A stretch of 64,000 nucleotides of DNA from Micromonospora chersina (GCF_900091475.1 NZ_FMIB01000002.1:3410001-3474000); one strand, 5' to 3'; positions 21,148-30,524 are shown, counted from the first letter of the stretch. Notes: generated by a model from the sequence alone, not told the origin. Translations and numbers: made by a program.

Positions 21148-21987
21148 TCAGTTGAACAGGTTGTAGAACTCCGGCGGCGCCTCGACGACCTGGTCGGCCG
21201 GGGGCTTCTGCGCGGCGGTGGCGCTGCCGTAGTCCGAGTAGGTGATCTTCAGGTCCTGCGCGGCGCTCTGGCCGGCGGCCGGGATCTGCAGCACCAGCTC
21301 GCTGAGCCGGCCCTGCGTGTCGACCTTGGCGGTGAACGGCACCGACTGGGCCTGCGCGCCGAGCGCGGTGATCACGGCCGGGTCGAGCGAGCCCGCCTCG
21401 GCCGCCTTCGACACGTCGACGGTGCCCGCGTACGCGCCGTCGCCGGTCTTCCGCACCTCGGTGACGCCCTGGGTCAGCACCGCGCTGCCGGCGGGGTCGA
21501 CCTTGTCGAAGTCGAAGCCGAGCGCCCGGTTGCCCTTGATCCGGGTCTGGTCGAGGTGCTGGTACTTGCCGAGGTTGAGGTTCTTGAGCCCCGGCACGCT
21601 GGCGGCGGCCTTGCCGCCCAGTTCCAGCTTGACCCAGCTGTCCGGCTTGGCGTGGATCAGGTCCAGCTTCATCATCAGGTCCGACGACGGGTCGCCGATC
21701 GTCATCCGCATCTCGGCGCTCTGGCTGGGCTCGTGCACCTGCCCCTCGGCGGTGGAGCCCGCGCCGGACATGGTGAACCGGAAGTTCCCGTCGCGGATCG
21801 CGTTGGTGGAGTCCAGCAGGGCCTGCTTGGCGTCGCCGGCGGGCGTGCCGCTCGGTGCGATGCTGCCGGAGGCGGCCGGGGTCGCGGAGGCCCCCGCTCC
21901 GGCGGTGCCGGTGTCGTTGCAGGCAGCCAGGCCGGGAATGAGCAGCGCCGCGGCGAACGCGGTGGCGCTGAAGCGTCGAATCTTCAC
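21148..21987 (-). CDS. LppX/LprAFG-family lipoprotein, copy 1
   Basis: 279 residues. Signal peptide and lipobox GLAAC, a Thr/Ala/Ser-rich linker, then the LppX_LprAFG-like domain: KQALLDSTNAIRDGNFRFTM, SWVKLELGGKAA, LGKYQHLDQTRI, VRKTGDGAYAGTVDVSKA. Family members such as LprG and LppX of mycobacteria carry acylated lipids across the cell envelope in a hydrophobic pocket; the cargo here is unknown. GTG 21987 has a ggagagg site and gives MKIRRFSA. It is a tandem paralog of the gene at 22215, about half identical, but separated from it by a 16-bp hairpin, so expression may be independent. Confidence 0.85.
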   Translation of the reverse strand: MKIRRFSATAFAAALLIPGLAACNDTGTAGAGASATPAASGSIAPSGTPAGDAKQALLDSTNAIRDGNFRFTMSGAGSTAEGQVHEPSQSAEMRMTIGDPSSDLMMKLDLIHAKPDSWVKLELGGKAAASVPGLKNLNLGKYQHLDQTRIKGNRALGFDFDKVDPAGSAVLTQGVTEVRKTGDGAYAGTVDVSKAAEAGSLDPAVITALGAQAQSVPFTAKVDTQGRLSELVLQIPAAGQSAAQDLKITYSDYGSATAAQKPPADQVVEAPPEFYNLFN

Positions 21988-22172
21988 GTCAACCTCTCCA
22001 GGTGGGTCGTCCGGCCCACGGAGGTGCCGGAGTCGGGCGCCGCAGCCCGGACGCCGGCTCCGGCGCACGAGCCCGATCCAGCCGGTGGTCGGCCCCGGCG
22101 GGCTCGTGCCCCCTTCTGTTCCCTGAAGCGGTGTTCCGCAATCCCTGTCCGGTGCGCGACGGCACCGGAGGC

Positions 22173-22208
22173 GGCGGTCGGGGACGGCGCGAGCCGTCCC
22201 CGACCGCC
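22173..22208 (-). terminator. Terminator hairpin between tandem lipoprotein genes
   Basis: 16-bp perfect stem with loop gcga, 7 nt downstream of the stop of the 22215 gene on the minus strand. Confidence 0.8.
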
Positions 22209-22214
22209 GGAGGA

Positions 22215-23033
22215 TCAGCCCTTGAACATCTCGTAGACGCTGGCGGGTGCCTCGACGACCTGGGCGGCCGGCGGGGTCTGCACCGGGGTGGCGGTGCCGT
22301 ACTCGGCGTAGGTGACGGTCACGGTCTGCGCCTCGGCGGCGCCGGCGGCCGGCACCTCCACGGCGAACTCGGTGAGCCGGCCCTGCGCGTCGAGCTTGGC
22401 GGTGAACGGCACGGCGGTGGCCTTGGTGCCGAGGGCCTTGACGGTGTCGGCGTCGAGCAGGTCCGAGTCGGCGGCCTTGCTGGCGTCGAGGGTGCCCTCG
22501 TAGGTGCCCTCGCCCGTCTTCCTGACGTCGGTGATGGCCTTGATCATCTTGTCGCTGCCGGCCGGGTCCACGTCGCTGAAGTCGAAGTTCAGCTCCTTGG
22601 CGTCCTTGATCCGGGTGCGGTCCAGGTGCTGGTACTTGCCCTTGGTCGCCTTGAAGCCCGGGATGGCGTCGGCCATCGCGCCGTCCAGGTCGAGCTTGAG
22701 CCAGCTGTCGGTGTCGATGAACACCAGGTGCATGGTCATGGAGAAGTCCTCGGCGGCGGACGCGCCGCTGGACATCTTCATCTCGGCGCTCTTGGACGGC
22801 ATGTGCACCTTGCCGTCGCCGTTGAACTCGCCACCCTTGATGGCGAAGCTGAAGTTGCCCTTCTGGATCTCCTTGGTGGAGGCGGCGAGCGCCTCCTTCG
22901 GGTCCGCGGGCACCGCCGGGGCGGTGGACTTGCTGTCGGCGGTCGGCGAGTCGGCCTCGGTCTTGCAGGCGGCCAGACCGGGGACGAACAGGGCGGCGGC
23001 GAGGACGCCGACGCTCCACCGTCGAATGTTCAC
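22215..23033 (-). CDS. LppX/LprAFG-family lipoprotein, copy 2
   Basis: 272 residues, lipobox GLAAC. It shares with copy 1 the blocks LAAST/LLDST + KEIQKGNFSF, GKYQHLDRTRIK, DVDPAGSDK, VRKTGEGTYEGTLDASKAA, PFTAKLDAQGRLTE and a Y-x-x-Y/YGTAT end. The central segment is more Lys/Met-rich than in copy 1, so the cargo pocket may differ. GTG 23033 begins MNIRRWSV, parallel to MKIRRFSA in copy 1. Tandem duplication followed by divergence is the simplest reading. Confidence 0.85.
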   Translation of the reverse strand: MNIRRWSVGVLAAALFVPGLAACKTEADSPTADSKSTAPAVPADPKEALAASTKEIQKGNFSFAIKGGEFNGDGKVHMPSKSAEMKMSSGASAAEDFSMTMHLVFIDTDSWLKLDLDGAMADAIPGFKATKGKYQHLDRTRIKDAKELNFDFSDVDPAGSDKMIKAITDVRKTGEGTYEGTLDASKAADSDLLDADTVKALGTKATAVPFTAKLDAQGRLTEFAVEVPAAGAAEAQTVTVTYAEYGTATPVQTPPAAQVVEAPASVYEMFKG

Positions 23034-23145
23034 GGGTATCTCTTTCCGGTTGCTGTCCGGGACGCGTCACGCGTACCGGTTTGTCGGGCCCGGGCAGAGT
23101 AGCGGACCGCCGCCGGCCCCGGGGGGGCAGCGGCGGCGGGGGCGG

Positions 23146-23841
23146 TCAGCGCAGCGCGGTGGCCAGCTCGCGCAGCTCCGACTCCCGGGCGTCGCCCACG
23201 ACGATCACCGTGCGGTTCGGCTCCAGCAGGACGAGGGCCTGCTCGTTGCCCCGGGCGGTGTAGCGCTGCCAGCTCACCCCGCCGGGCAGTTCGGCCGGAC
23301 CCTGCGGCTGGCCGCCGCTCAGCTCGGCCGGCAGCAGCTTCTCCGCCGGCACGTTGCTCTCCACGAGCTGCGCGCCCCGGCCCTCCGGGGTCAGGTAGCC
23401 GATGCGCAGCGTGCCGCCGCCGGGCTCGGTCTGGAAGCGGGCGCTGACCGTACGCCAGTCGGAGCCCAGGTCCCGCGGCTGCGCGACCGGGAAGGCATTG
23501 GTCGCGCGGGCCTGCTCGACGGCGGGCGCGGGGTCGACGGTGACCGGCGAGTCCCCGCCGAGGAAACCCCGGTAGAAGGCGATGAGCAGGGCGATCGGGA
23601 CCAGCAGGACCAGCAGCGAGAGCGCCATGTCCTTCGGCGACCGCTCGGACCGGGCCTTCTCCTTCCGGGCGGGCGGGGCGGGGTGCTCGCCCGCGTCCAC
23701 CGCCGGCACGGGCCCGGTCGGCTCGACCAGGGCCGGCTCCCCGGCCGGCGGGGTCGCCCCGGCGGTCGGTCGCACCGGCGGCTGGCCGTCCGGCGGGGTG
23801 GCGTCGGTCGGTGCGCGGTCGGCAGGCTGTGCGGGTTCCAC
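23146..23841 (-). CDS. DUF4245 membrane protein
   Basis: 231 residues. A Pro-rich disordered N-terminus (1-65), one membrane span (about 73-90, MALSLLVLLVPIALLIAFY), and an extracytoplasmic domain with DLGSDWRTVSARFQTEPGGGTLRIGYLTPEG and WQRYTARG, the DUF4245 signature. Function unknown. It is divergent from glpX, the same neighbourhood as mycobacterial Rv1100 beside glpX (Rv1099c), which supports the identity. Confidence 0.88.
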   Translation of the reverse strand: MEPAQPADRAPTDATPPDGQPPVRPTAGATPPAGEPALVEPTGPVPAVDAGEHPAPPARKEKARSERSPKDMALSLLVLLVPIALLIAFYRGFLGGDSPVTVDPAPAVEQARATNAFPVAQPRDLGSDWRTVSARFQTEPGGGTLRIGYLTPEGRGAQLVESNVPAEKLLPAELSGGQPQGPAELPGGVSWQRYTARGNEQALVLLEPNRTVIVVGDARESELRELATALR

Positions 23842-24000
23842 ACGGCCATTCTCGCAGCCGTCCGAGTGACGTGATCCTGGCCTCCTCCGCCCCGCTCCGG
23901 CGGCGAACCTGAGATCGTGTGAGGATCAGCGACAAAACCGGCGGCGGCGACGGCCGCATCCCGCCGGTCCACCCCGCAACGTCGCGAGGAGGAAGCCGTG

Positions 24001-25032
24001 ATGACAACCACCAGGACGCGGACCCCGCAGGATCTCGACCGTAACCTCGCCCTCGATCTCGTCCGGGTCACCGAGGCCGCGGCCATGGCCGCCGGTCGCT
24101 GGGTCGGCCGGGGCGACAAGGAGGGCGGTGACGGGGCCGCCGTCGACGCCATGCGCAAGCTCATCAACTCGATCCCGATGCGCGGTGTCGTGGTGATCGG
24201 CGAGGGCGAGAAGGACAACGCCCCGATGCTCTTCAACGGCGAGGAGGTCGGCGACGGGACGGGTCCCGAGGTGGACGTGGCGGTCGACCCGATCGACGGC
24301 ACCACCCTGATGAGCAAGGGCATGCCGAACGCGCTCGCCGTGCTCGCGGTGGCCGAGCGGGGCGCCATGTTCGACCCGAGCGCCGTCTTCTACATGGAGA
24401 AGCTCGCCGTCGGCCCGATGTACGCGGACGTGGTCGACATCAACGCCGGCGTGGCCGAGAACATCCGCCGGATCGCCAAGGTCAAGGGCACCGACCCGGC
24501 CGAGGTGACGGTCTGCGTGCTGGACCGGTCGCGCCACGACGACCTGGTGAAGCAGATCCGGCGCACCGGGGCGGGCATCCGGTTCATCTCCGACGGGGAC
24601 ATCGCCGGCGCCATCGCGGCGGCCCGGGGCGAGTCGGACGTCGACGTGCTCATGGGCATCGGCGGCACCCCGGAGGGCATCACCGCGGCCTGCGCACTGA
24701 AGTGCATGGGCGGCATGATGCAGGCCAAGCTCTGGCCCAAGGACGCCGAGGAGCGGGAGAAGGCGCTGGCCGCCGGGCACGACCTGGACCGGGTGCTCTT
24801 CACCGACGACCTGGTCACCGGCGACAACTGCTTCTTCGTGGCCACCGGCGTCACCTCCGGTGACCTGCTGCGCGGCGTGCGCTACCGGGCGGGCGGGGCG
24901 TACACCCAGTCGATCGTGATGCGGTCCAAGAGCGGCACGATCCGGGTGATCGACTCGTACCACCGGCTGGAGAAGCTGGCGCTCTACTCGGCTGTCGACT
25001 TCGACGGGCGTCCCCTGGCCGAGCAGGAGTGA
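24001..25032 (+). CDS. glpX: Fructose-1,6-bisphosphatase class II
   Basis: 343 residues from ATG 24001 (GTG 23998 is an in-frame alternative; gaggagg lies 5-8 nt before). Hydrolyses fructose-1,6-bisphosphate to fructose-6-phosphate; it is the usual gluconeogenic FBPase of actinobacteria. Metal and phosphate motifs are present: [23 protein letters not shown], and [21 protein letters not shown]. It works with pckG in gluconeogenesis. Its stop overlaps the start of the DMT transporter by 4 bp (GTGA). Confidence 0.97.
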   Translation: MTTTRTRTPQDLDRNLALDLVRVTEAAAMAAGRWVGRGDKEGGDGAAVDAMRKLINSIPMRGVVVIGEGEKDNAPMLFNGEEVGDGTGPEVDVAVDPIDGTTLMSKGMPNALAVLAVAERGAMFDPSAVFYMEKLAVGPMYADVVDINAGVAENIRRIAKVKGTDPAEVTVCVLDRSRHDDLVKQIRRTGAGIRFISDGDIAGAIAAARGESDVDVLMGIGGTPEGITAACALKCMGGMMQAKLWPKDAEEREKALAAGHDLDRVLFTDDLVTGDNCFFVATGVTSGDLLRGVRYRAGGAYTQSIVMRSKSGTIRVIDSYHRLEKLALYSAVDFDGRPLAEQE

Positions 25033-26030
25033 CCGCGACCGGGACGGCGGCGCCCCCGACGCTGTCGACCACGCGGCGGATCGCCGGCACCGGGCTGGCC
25101 ACCGCCTCGGGGGTCGCGGTGGCCGTCCAGTCCCGGATCAACGGTGAACTCGGCGTACGGCTGGCCGACGGCATCGCCGCCGCCGTGGTCTCGTTCGGCG
25201 TGGGCCTGCTGGTGCTGCTCGTGCTGGTCCCCGCCACCCCCGGTGGCCGGCGTGGGCTGGCGGCCCTGCGGGCCGCGCTCCGGGACGGCTCGCTGCGCCC
25301 GTGGCAGTGCCTCGGCGGGGTCTGCGGCGCCTTCCTGGTCGCCACCCAGGGGCTGACCATCGGCACCCTCGGCGTGGCGGTGTTCACGGTCGCCGTGGTG
25401 GCCGGTCAGACCGGCAGCAGCCTGCTTGTCGACCGGGCCGGCGTCGGCCCGACCGGCCGGCAGCCGGTCACCCCGAACCGGCTGGTCGGCGCGGTGCTGA
25501 CCGTGCTGGCCGTGCTGCTGGCGGTGGGCGACCGGCTCGGCGACCCGGGCGCCCTGGCGCTGGCCCTGCTGCCGCTGGCCGCCGGGGTGGGCATCGCCTG
25601 GCAGCAGGCGGTCAACGGCCGGGTCCGGGGGGCGGCCGGCAGCGCCATGACCGCCACCCTCGTCAACTTCACCGTCGGGACGGTGGCGCTGCTCGCCACC
25701 TTCGCGGTGGAGGTCGCCGTCCGGGGCCGCCCGGCCGGGAGTTTCCCCGCCGAGCCATGGCTCTACGTGGGCGGCCCCATCGGCATCGTGTTCATCGCTC
25801 TGGCCGCCGCCATCGTCCGGTTCACCGGCGTGCTGCTGCTCGGCCTGGCCACCATCGCCGGGCAGGTCGTGGGGGCCGTCCTGCTGGACGTGCTGCTGCC
25901 CACCGCCGCCTCCCACCCGACGCCGACGACCCTGCTGGGGGCGGGGCTGACCCTGGTCGCGGTGCTGGTCGCCGCCCTCGGTCCGCCCCCGCGGCCGGTC
26001 ATCCGCGCAGCGCCGCCACCGTCTCCTTGA
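25029..26030 (+). CDS. DMT-superfamily transporter, YdcZ/DUF606-type duplicated form
   Basis: 333 residues, about ten hydrophobic spans in two similar halves; each half begins with a segment of the type [21 protein letters not shown] and [26 protein letters not shown], the duplicated DUF606 signature. Such proteins are small-molecule exporters or permeases of unknown substrate. GTG 25029 overlaps the glpX stop, so it is probably coupled to glpX translation although no metabolic link is known. The 3' end overlaps the convergent epimerase gene by 32 bp. Confidence 0.88.
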   Translation: MTATGTAAPPTLSTTRRIAGTGLATASGVAVAVQSRINGELGVRLADGIAAAVVSFGVGLLVLLVLVPATPGGRRGLAALRAALRDGSLRPWQCLGGVCGAFLVATQGLTIGTLGVAVFTVAVVAGQTGSSLLVDRAGVGPTGRQPVTPNRLVGAVLTVLAVLLAVGDRLGDPGALALALLPLAAGVGIAWQQAVNGRVRGAAGSAMTATLVNFTVGTVALLATFAVEVAVRGRPAGSFPAEPWLYVGGPIGIVFIALAAAIVRFTGVLLLGLATIAGQVVGAVLLDVLLPTAASHPTPTTLLGAGLTLVAVLVAALGPPPRPVIRAAPPPSP

Positions 26031-26916
26031 CCACCCGGTCCAGCGGCGTCGCCTCGACGCCGAGGGTGGCGGTGGCGGCTGTCGAGTCCAGCAGGTACGG
26101 CCGGTCGAACTGGTAGGCGGTCTCCCGCAGTTCCCGGGCGAACGGGTTGGCCAGCCCGGCGACCCAGAGCAGCGGGTACGGCATCCGGATGAGCCGCGGC
26201 GCGGGCGCACCGACCAGGGCCGCCGCCCGACCGGCCAGGTCCCGCATCGACACGGCGGGGGCGCTGGGCACGTGCCAGGCCCGCCCCCAGGCCCGCTCGT
26301 CGGTCGCGGCGGCCACGAGGGTACGGGCGACGTCGGGAATGTACGTCCAGGTGTGCGGGGCGTCCCAGTCGACCGGCAGGAACACCCGCTGCCCGGCGAG
26401 CACCTGGGGCAGCACCATCATGGCCAGCGAGGTGCCGTCCGCACCGACGTAGTCGGAGCCGCGTACCTCGGTGATCCGGGCCCGGCCCGCCCGGTGCGCG
26501 GCCAGCGCGTCGGCCCACATCCGGTTGCGTACCCGCCCCTTGGTGCCGGTGGCGGCCAGCGGGGTGGCTTCGGTCATCGGGGCGTCGACCGGGCCGTACC
26601 CGTAGAGGTTGCCGACGGTGGCGAGGACGGCGCCGGTCCGCTCGGCGGCGGTGAGCAGCGCGGCGGCCAGCGGCGGCCAGTCCAGCGGCCACCTGTGGTA
26701 CGCCGGGTTGGCGCAGTTGTAGAGGGCCGCCGCCCCGTCGGTCAGCGCGGTCAGCCGCTCCGCGTCCGCGGCGTCGGCGGCGATCCGCTCGATCGCGGGG
26801 TGCGCGGGCCCGGTGCCACGGCGGGTCACCACGCGTACCCGCTCGCCGCGCTCGGCGAGGAGGCGGGCGGTGGCGGTGCCGACGGGTCCGGCGCCGACGA
26901 TCACGTGCAGGGCCAT
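25999..26916 (-). CDS. NAD-dependent epimerase/dehydratase family protein (extended SDR)
   Basis: 305 residues. Rossmann start HVIVGAGPVGTATARLLAERG (residues 4-24, GxxGxxG-type), LYNCANPAYHRW, VGNLYGYGP, and a TWTYIPDVARTLV segment after the substrate region. The atypical SDR YxxxK is replaced around GTKGRVRNRMWADAL, so catalytic status is uncertain. ATG 26916 starts MALHV directly at the Rossmann strand; longer in-frame extensions would run through the TetR operator region. Divergent from the TetR gene and probably its target. Confidence 0.85.
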   Translation of the reverse strand: MALHVIVGAGPVGTATARLLAERGERVRVVTRRGTGPAHPAIERIAADAADAERLTALTDGAAALYNCANPAYHRWPLDWPPLAAALLTAAERTGAVLATVGNLYGYGPVDAPMTEATPLAATGTKGRVRNRMWADALAAHRAGRARITEVRGSDYVGADGTSLAMMVLPQVLAGQRVFLPVDWDAPHTWTYIPDVARTLVAAATDERAWGRAWHVPSAPAVSMRDLAGRAAALVGAPAPRLIRMPYPLLWVAGLANPFARELRETAYQFDRPYLLDSTAATATLGVEATPLDRVVKETVAALRG

Positions 26917-26949
26917 GGGGGGCCACCCTTCGAAGCAGGAGTTCGATGT

Positions 26950-27013
26950 GAGAGCACCGCTCTCGCAACAGAGCATGCACCGCAACCACGCCGCCCGTCA
27001 AGAGCAGTGCTCT
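26950..27013. promoter_or_regulatory. Candidate TetR operators
   Basis: Two related palindromes in the divergent gap: gagagc-acc-gctctc (26950-26964) and agagca-g-tgctct (27001-27013), with a further half site ggcgctctc near 27026. They suit repression of both the epimerase and the TetR gene itself. Confidence 0.6.
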
Positions 27014-27053
27014 CTATTTTGATTGGCGCTCTCATCCGTGGCAGAGTGGGGGC

Positions 27054-27746
27054 ATGGTCGCTCCCTCGCTCCGCGCCCGCGTCCGTGCCGGAATGATCGA
27101 CGAGATCAAGGCCGTCGCCCGCCGCCACCTGGCCACCGACGGCGCGAACCTCTCGCTCCGGGCGGTCGCCCGGGACATGGGCATGGTCTCCTCGGCGATC
27201 TACCGCTACTTCCCCAGCCGCGACGACCTGCTCACCGCGCTGATCCTCGACGCGTACGAGGCGCTCGGCGACGCCGTGGAGGCGGCCGACGCCGGCACCG
27301 ACCGGGCCGACCTGCGCGGGCGCTGGCACGCCGTGAGCCGGGCCGCCCGGTCCTGGGCGCTGGCCCACCCCGCCGAGTACGCCCTGCTCTACGGCAGCCC
27401 CGTCCCCGGCTACGCGGCACCGGACGACACGGTGGCGCCCGCCCAGCGCCCTCCGGTGACCCTGGTCGGCATCCTCCGCGACGGGGTGGCCGCCGGACTG
27501 CTCACCCCGTCGGGCGAGGACCTCCCCGAACCGCTGCGGTCGGACGTGGCCGAGCTGGGCGCCCTGATCGACGTGGACCTGCCGCCCGCCCTGCTGGCCC
27601 GGGGCATGGCCGGCTGGACCCAGCTCTTCGGGCTGATCAGCTTCGAGCTGTTCGGGCGGATCAACCGGATGCTGCCGCACCGCGACGAGTACTTCGACCA
27701 CCAGACCGGGCTCATGGCCGACCTGATCGGCCTGCCCGCCGCCTGA
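27054..27746 (+). CDS. TetR/AcrR-family regulator, WHG-type C-domain
   Basis: 230 residues. N-terminal HTH: IDEIKAVARRHLATDGANLSLRAVARDMGMVSSAIYRYFPSRDDLLTALI (residues about 15-65). The C-domain carries WALAHPAEYALLYGSPVPGY, typical of the TetR_C_33/WHG group. Divergent from the SDR gene with operator-like palindromes between. The stop lies 5 bp from the end of the convergent reductase gene. Inducer unknown. Confidence 0.92.
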   Translation: MVAPSLRARVRAGMIDEIKAVARRHLATDGANLSLRAVARDMGMVSSAIYRYFPSRDDLLTALILDAYEALGDAVEAADAGTDRADLRGRWHAVSRAARSWALAHPAEYALLYGSPVPGYAAPDDTVAPAQRPPVTLVGILRDGVAAGLLTPSGEDLPEPLRSDVAELGALIDVDLPPALLARGMAGWTQLFGLISFELFGRINRMLPHRDEYFDHQTGLMADLIGLPAA

Positions 27747-27751
27747 GCCGG

Positions 27752-28720
27752 TCAGGTGCCGTCGGACGAGTGGCCGGGGAAGAGGTGCGCGGCCGGGTCG
27801 ATGACGACCGCCGCGTTGTTGACGGCGGTGGCCGCCTCGCCGAAACCGGTGGCGATCAGCCGGACCTTGCCCGGGTAGTCGGTGATGTCCCCGGCCGCGA
27901 AGACCCGGGGCAGGTTGGTGGCCATCGCGCTGTCGACCACGATGTGCCGCCGGTCCAGGTTCAGCCCCCACTCGGCCAGCGGGCCCAGGTCGGCGGTGAA
28001 CCCGAGCGCCGCCACCACGGTGTCCACCGGCACGGTCTCCACCGCGCCGCCGCGTACGGTCAGCTCGGCGCCGGTCACCCGGTCCTCCCCGTGCAGCCGG
28101 CTCACCTCGGCGTTGACCACGATCCGCACCGGCAGCGCACGAACCCGGTCGACGGTCGAGGCGTGCGCGCGGAACCGGTCCCGCCGGTGCACCAGGGTCA
28201 CCGAGCGGGCGATCGGGGCCAGCGTCACCGCCCAGTCGAACGCCGAGTCGCCGCCACCCACGATGAGCACGTCCCGCCCGGTCAGCTCGGTCGGCTGCGG
28301 CACGAAGTAGACGATCCCGGTGCCCACGAAGCTGTCGGCCACCGGCAGCGGCCGAGGGCTGAAGCTGCCCAGCCCGCCGGTGACCAGCACCGCGCCGCAG
28401 CGCAGCTGCTCACCGCCGGCCAGCCCGAGCACCGGCCGCCCGTCCAGGTACGACAGCTTCTCGGCGCGCACCCCGAGCAGGTACTCCGGGCGGAAGGGCG
28501 CGGCCTGCGCGACCAGGTTCGCCACCAGCTCGCGCCCCTTGATGGCGGGAAACCCGGCGACGTCGAGGATGAGCTTCTCCGGGTACATGGCGGTGACCTG
28601 CCCACCCGGCTCGGGCAGCGCGTCGATCACAGCCACGGAGAGCCCGCGGAACCCCGCGTAGTAGGCGGCGAACAGCCCGGCGGGACCGGCCCCGATCACG
28701 GCGACATCGACCTCGCGCAT
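27752..28720 (-). CDS. Ferredoxin/flavodoxin-NADP+ reductase, thioredoxin-reductase-like type
   Basis: 322 residues. Two dinucleotide folds: FAD-binding VIGAGPAGLFAAYYAGFRGL near the N-terminus and NADPH-binding VLIVGGGDSAFDWAV in the middle. The CxxC pair of thioredoxin reductases is absent, and the tail has AAGDITDYPGKVRLIATGFGEAATAVNNAA, the hallmark of YumC-type ferredoxin-NADP reductases. It transfers electrons between NADPH and ferredoxin or flavodoxin. ATG 28720 begins MREVDVAV at the first beta strand. The partner ferredoxin is not in this window. Confidence 0.92.
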   Translation of the reverse strand: MREVDVAVIGAGPAGLFAAYYAGFRGLSVAVIDALPEPGGQVTAMYPEKLILDVAGFPAIKGRELVANLVAQAAPFRPEYLLGVRAEKLSYLDGRPVLGLAGGEQLRCGAVLVTGGLGSFSPRPLPVADSFVGTGIVYFVPQPTELTGRDVLIVGGGDSAFDWAVTLAPIARSVTLVHRRDRFRAHASTVDRVRALPVRIVVNAEVSRLHGEDRVTGAELTVRGGAVETVPVDTVVAALGFTADLGPLAEWGLNLDRRHIVVDSAMATNLPRVFAAGDITDYPGKVRLIATGFGEAATAVNNAAVVIDPAAHLFPGHSSDGT

Positions 28721-28826
28721 GGCGTACCGTCCCGTCACTTCGCCAGGGATCAACGCGTGCTGATCCCGACGGTAGGCGGGCCGGTGGCCGCGGGCAAGCA
28801 TGTCCCGCCGGCCGGTGGACGTGCCG

Positions 28827-29489
28827 TCAGGGCGACGTGACCGGAGGTGACCCGAGCGGGTCCCGCCCCGCGACCTCGGCCCGGCGACGGCGGAACAGGA
28901 CCGCCGCGACGACCCCGCCGAGCAGCCCGAACAGGTGGCCCTGCCAGGAGATGCGCTCGTCGGTGGGAAGGATGCCGAGCAACTGCCAGCCGTAGAGCAG
29001 GCCGACCAGGAGCACGACGGCGAAGTTCCACCAGCTGCGCTCGACGATGCCGCGGGTGAGCAGGATGCCGAGGTAGCCGAAGATCACCCCGCTCGCGCCC
29101 ACCACCACGGAGTTGGGCGAGCCGGTGAACCACACCCCCAGCCCGCTGACCAGGATGATCACCAGGGTGGACCACAGGAACCGGCGGGTGCCGGCGGCCA
29201 GCACGAAGGTGCCGAGCAGGATCAGCGGGATGCTGTTGCTGTAGAGGTGGTTCCAGCCCGCGTGCAGGAACGGCGAGAAGAACACCCCGTCCAGCCCCTG
29301 GATGCGGTGCGGGATGATGCCGGCCGTGACGTCGAGGTCGGCGCGCAGGCCGACGTCGACGGCCTCGACGAGGAACAGCACCGGCACCACCGCGCACATG
29401 GCGACGAAGGCACGGCCGAGGGAGGCGTAGAACGCCTCGGTGCCGAACCGGTGTCTGTCGCCGCCCGTCGGGCCGTCCTGCCAGGTCAT
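28827..29489 (-). CDS. Rhomboid-family intramembrane serine protease
   Basis: 220 residues, six or so membrane spans. Catalytic Ser133 in GASGVIFGY and His184 in WQGHLFGLLGG; oxyanion/structural HxxxN motif HAGWNHLYSN in TM2. All hallmark residues are present, so it should be active. It cleaves single-pass membrane proteins within or near the bilayer; the substrate is unknown. ATG 29489. Same strand as the transglycosylase gene upstream but separated by a terminator, so probably its own transcript. Confidence 0.95.
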   Translation of the reverse strand: MTWQDGPTGGDRHRFGTEAFYASLGRAFVAMCAVVPVLFLVEAVDVGLRADLDVTAGIIPHRIQGLDGVFFSPFLHAGWNHLYSNSIPLILLGTFVLAAGTRRFLWSTLVIILVSGLGVWFTGSPNSVVVGASGVIFGYLGILLTRGIVERSWWNFAVVLLVGLLYGWQLLGILPTDERISWQGHLFGLLGGVVAAVLFRRRRAEVAGRDPLGSPPVTSP

Positions 29490-29542
29490 CCGTCAAGAGC
29501 TATCAGCAATCGGGGCGGACCGCCACCCGGGGACGGCACGGC

Positions 29543-29580
29543 GACGGCGGGGCGTGCGAATCTCCGCACGCCCCGCCGTC
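29543..29580 (-). terminator. Terminator hairpin after the transglycosylase gene
   Basis: 16-bp perfect stem gacggcggggcgtgcg/cgcacgccccgccgtc with a 6-nt loop, 9 nt downstream of the stop of the 29590 gene. Confidence 0.85.
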
Positions 29581-29589
29581 GGTGTCCGA

Positions 29590-30270
29590 TCAGTACCAGC
29601 CGGTGCTCTGCGAGTGCGCCCAGGCACCGCAGGGGTCGTCGTAGCGGCCCTCGATGTAGCCGAGGCCCCACTTGATCTGGGTGGCCGGGTTGGTCTTCCA
29701 GTCGTCCGCCACCGAGCCCATCTTGCTGCCCGGGAGGGCCTGCGGGATGCCGTAGGCGCCGGACCCCTCGTTGTAGGCCTTGTGGTTCCAGCCGCTCTCC
29801 TTGGTCCAGAGCTTGTCCAGACAGGGGAACTGGTCGATGCCGAAGCCCTCGTCGAGCATGATCGCGCAACCGATCTTGCGGTTGCCGCTGAACTCCTCGC
29901 ACGAGGACGGGATCGGCCCGTCGTACGGCTTGGCCGCCGCCTTCTCCGCGGCCTCCCGCTCCTTCTTGCGGGACGCGGCCGCCGCCTCGGCCTCCTTGGC
30001 CCGCTCGGCGGCCTCCTTGGCCGCCGCGGCGGCCCGGAGCTTCGCCTGGTACTCGGCGGCCCGCTGCTTGGCCGACGCCAGGCGGTGGTCGGCCTGGAGG
30101 TCGCGCTGGTACGCGTACTCCGTCCGGTCGACCTTGAGGCCGACCTGCGCGGTCAGGCCCTGTTGCTGGGTCTGTCGGTCTTCGCCCAGGTAGAAGCCAC
30201 CGGCAACGCCCACGGAGAGCAGCGCGACAGCGGCCGTACGGGCGCCGAACCGGCTCCACAGCCGACTCAC
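29590..30270 (-). CDS. Secreted coiled-coil transglycosylase-like protein
   Basis: 226 residues. Signal/anchor (about 10-28), an Ala/Lys/Glu-rich coiled coil (about 55-115), then a C-terminal domain with DKLWTKESGWNHKAYNEGSGAYGIPQALPGSKMG, the lytic transglycosylase (SLT) active-site block with Glu in KESGW. Such proteins cut glycan strands for growth or resuscitation. GTG 30270 follows aaggga and gives MSRLWSRFGA. The 254-bp upstream region carries a CRP-like site about 200 bp from the start. Confidence 0.88.
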   Translation of the reverse strand: MSRLWSRFGARTAAVALLSVGVAGGFYLGEDRQTQQQGLTAQVGLKVDRTEYAYQRDLQADHRLASAKQRAAEYQAKLRAAAAAKEAAERAKEAEAAAASRKKEREAAEKAAAKPYDGPIPSSCEEFSGNRKIGCAIMLDEGFGIDQFPCLDKLWTKESGWNHKAYNEGSGAYGIPQALPGSKMGSVADDWKTNPATQIKWGLGYIEGRYDDPCGAWAHSQSTGWY

Positions 30271-30473
30271 GAAGTGTCCCTTCGTCGGGGGCAAGGACAC
30301 GGCGCGACGCGTGGCCCTGGGTCGGGCCCGCCGGCGCCGTGAGCGCCCCGACCCTCGCGGTCGCAGCCGACGCACCGGTGCTCGCAGCTCTCCGCCGGGC
30401 TGGTGGTGTGTCGTAAGCGCTCGATGGACACCATTGCGCACAGTGAGGCCGATGGGAAACCAAGGAAGCCAAA

Positions 30474-30489
30474 TGTGATCTGCGACACA
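30474..30489. promoter_or_regulatory. CRP/GlxR-like binding site
   Basis: TGTGATCTGCGACACA matches the TGTGAN6TCACA consensus at 9 of 10 defined positions. It lies about 200 bp upstream of the transglycosylase start, in a locally AT-richer stretch, and 36 bp beyond the phoH stop. Confidence 0.5.
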
Positions 30490-30524
30490 ACACGAGCGCC
30501 ATCAAATCGGGACAAACCTCAGCC

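Noticed and set aside
30271..30524. c-di-AMP (ydaO) riboswitch before the transglycosylase
   Set aside because: Common for wall hydrolases in actinobacteria, but I could not find the conserved ydaO core segments in order.
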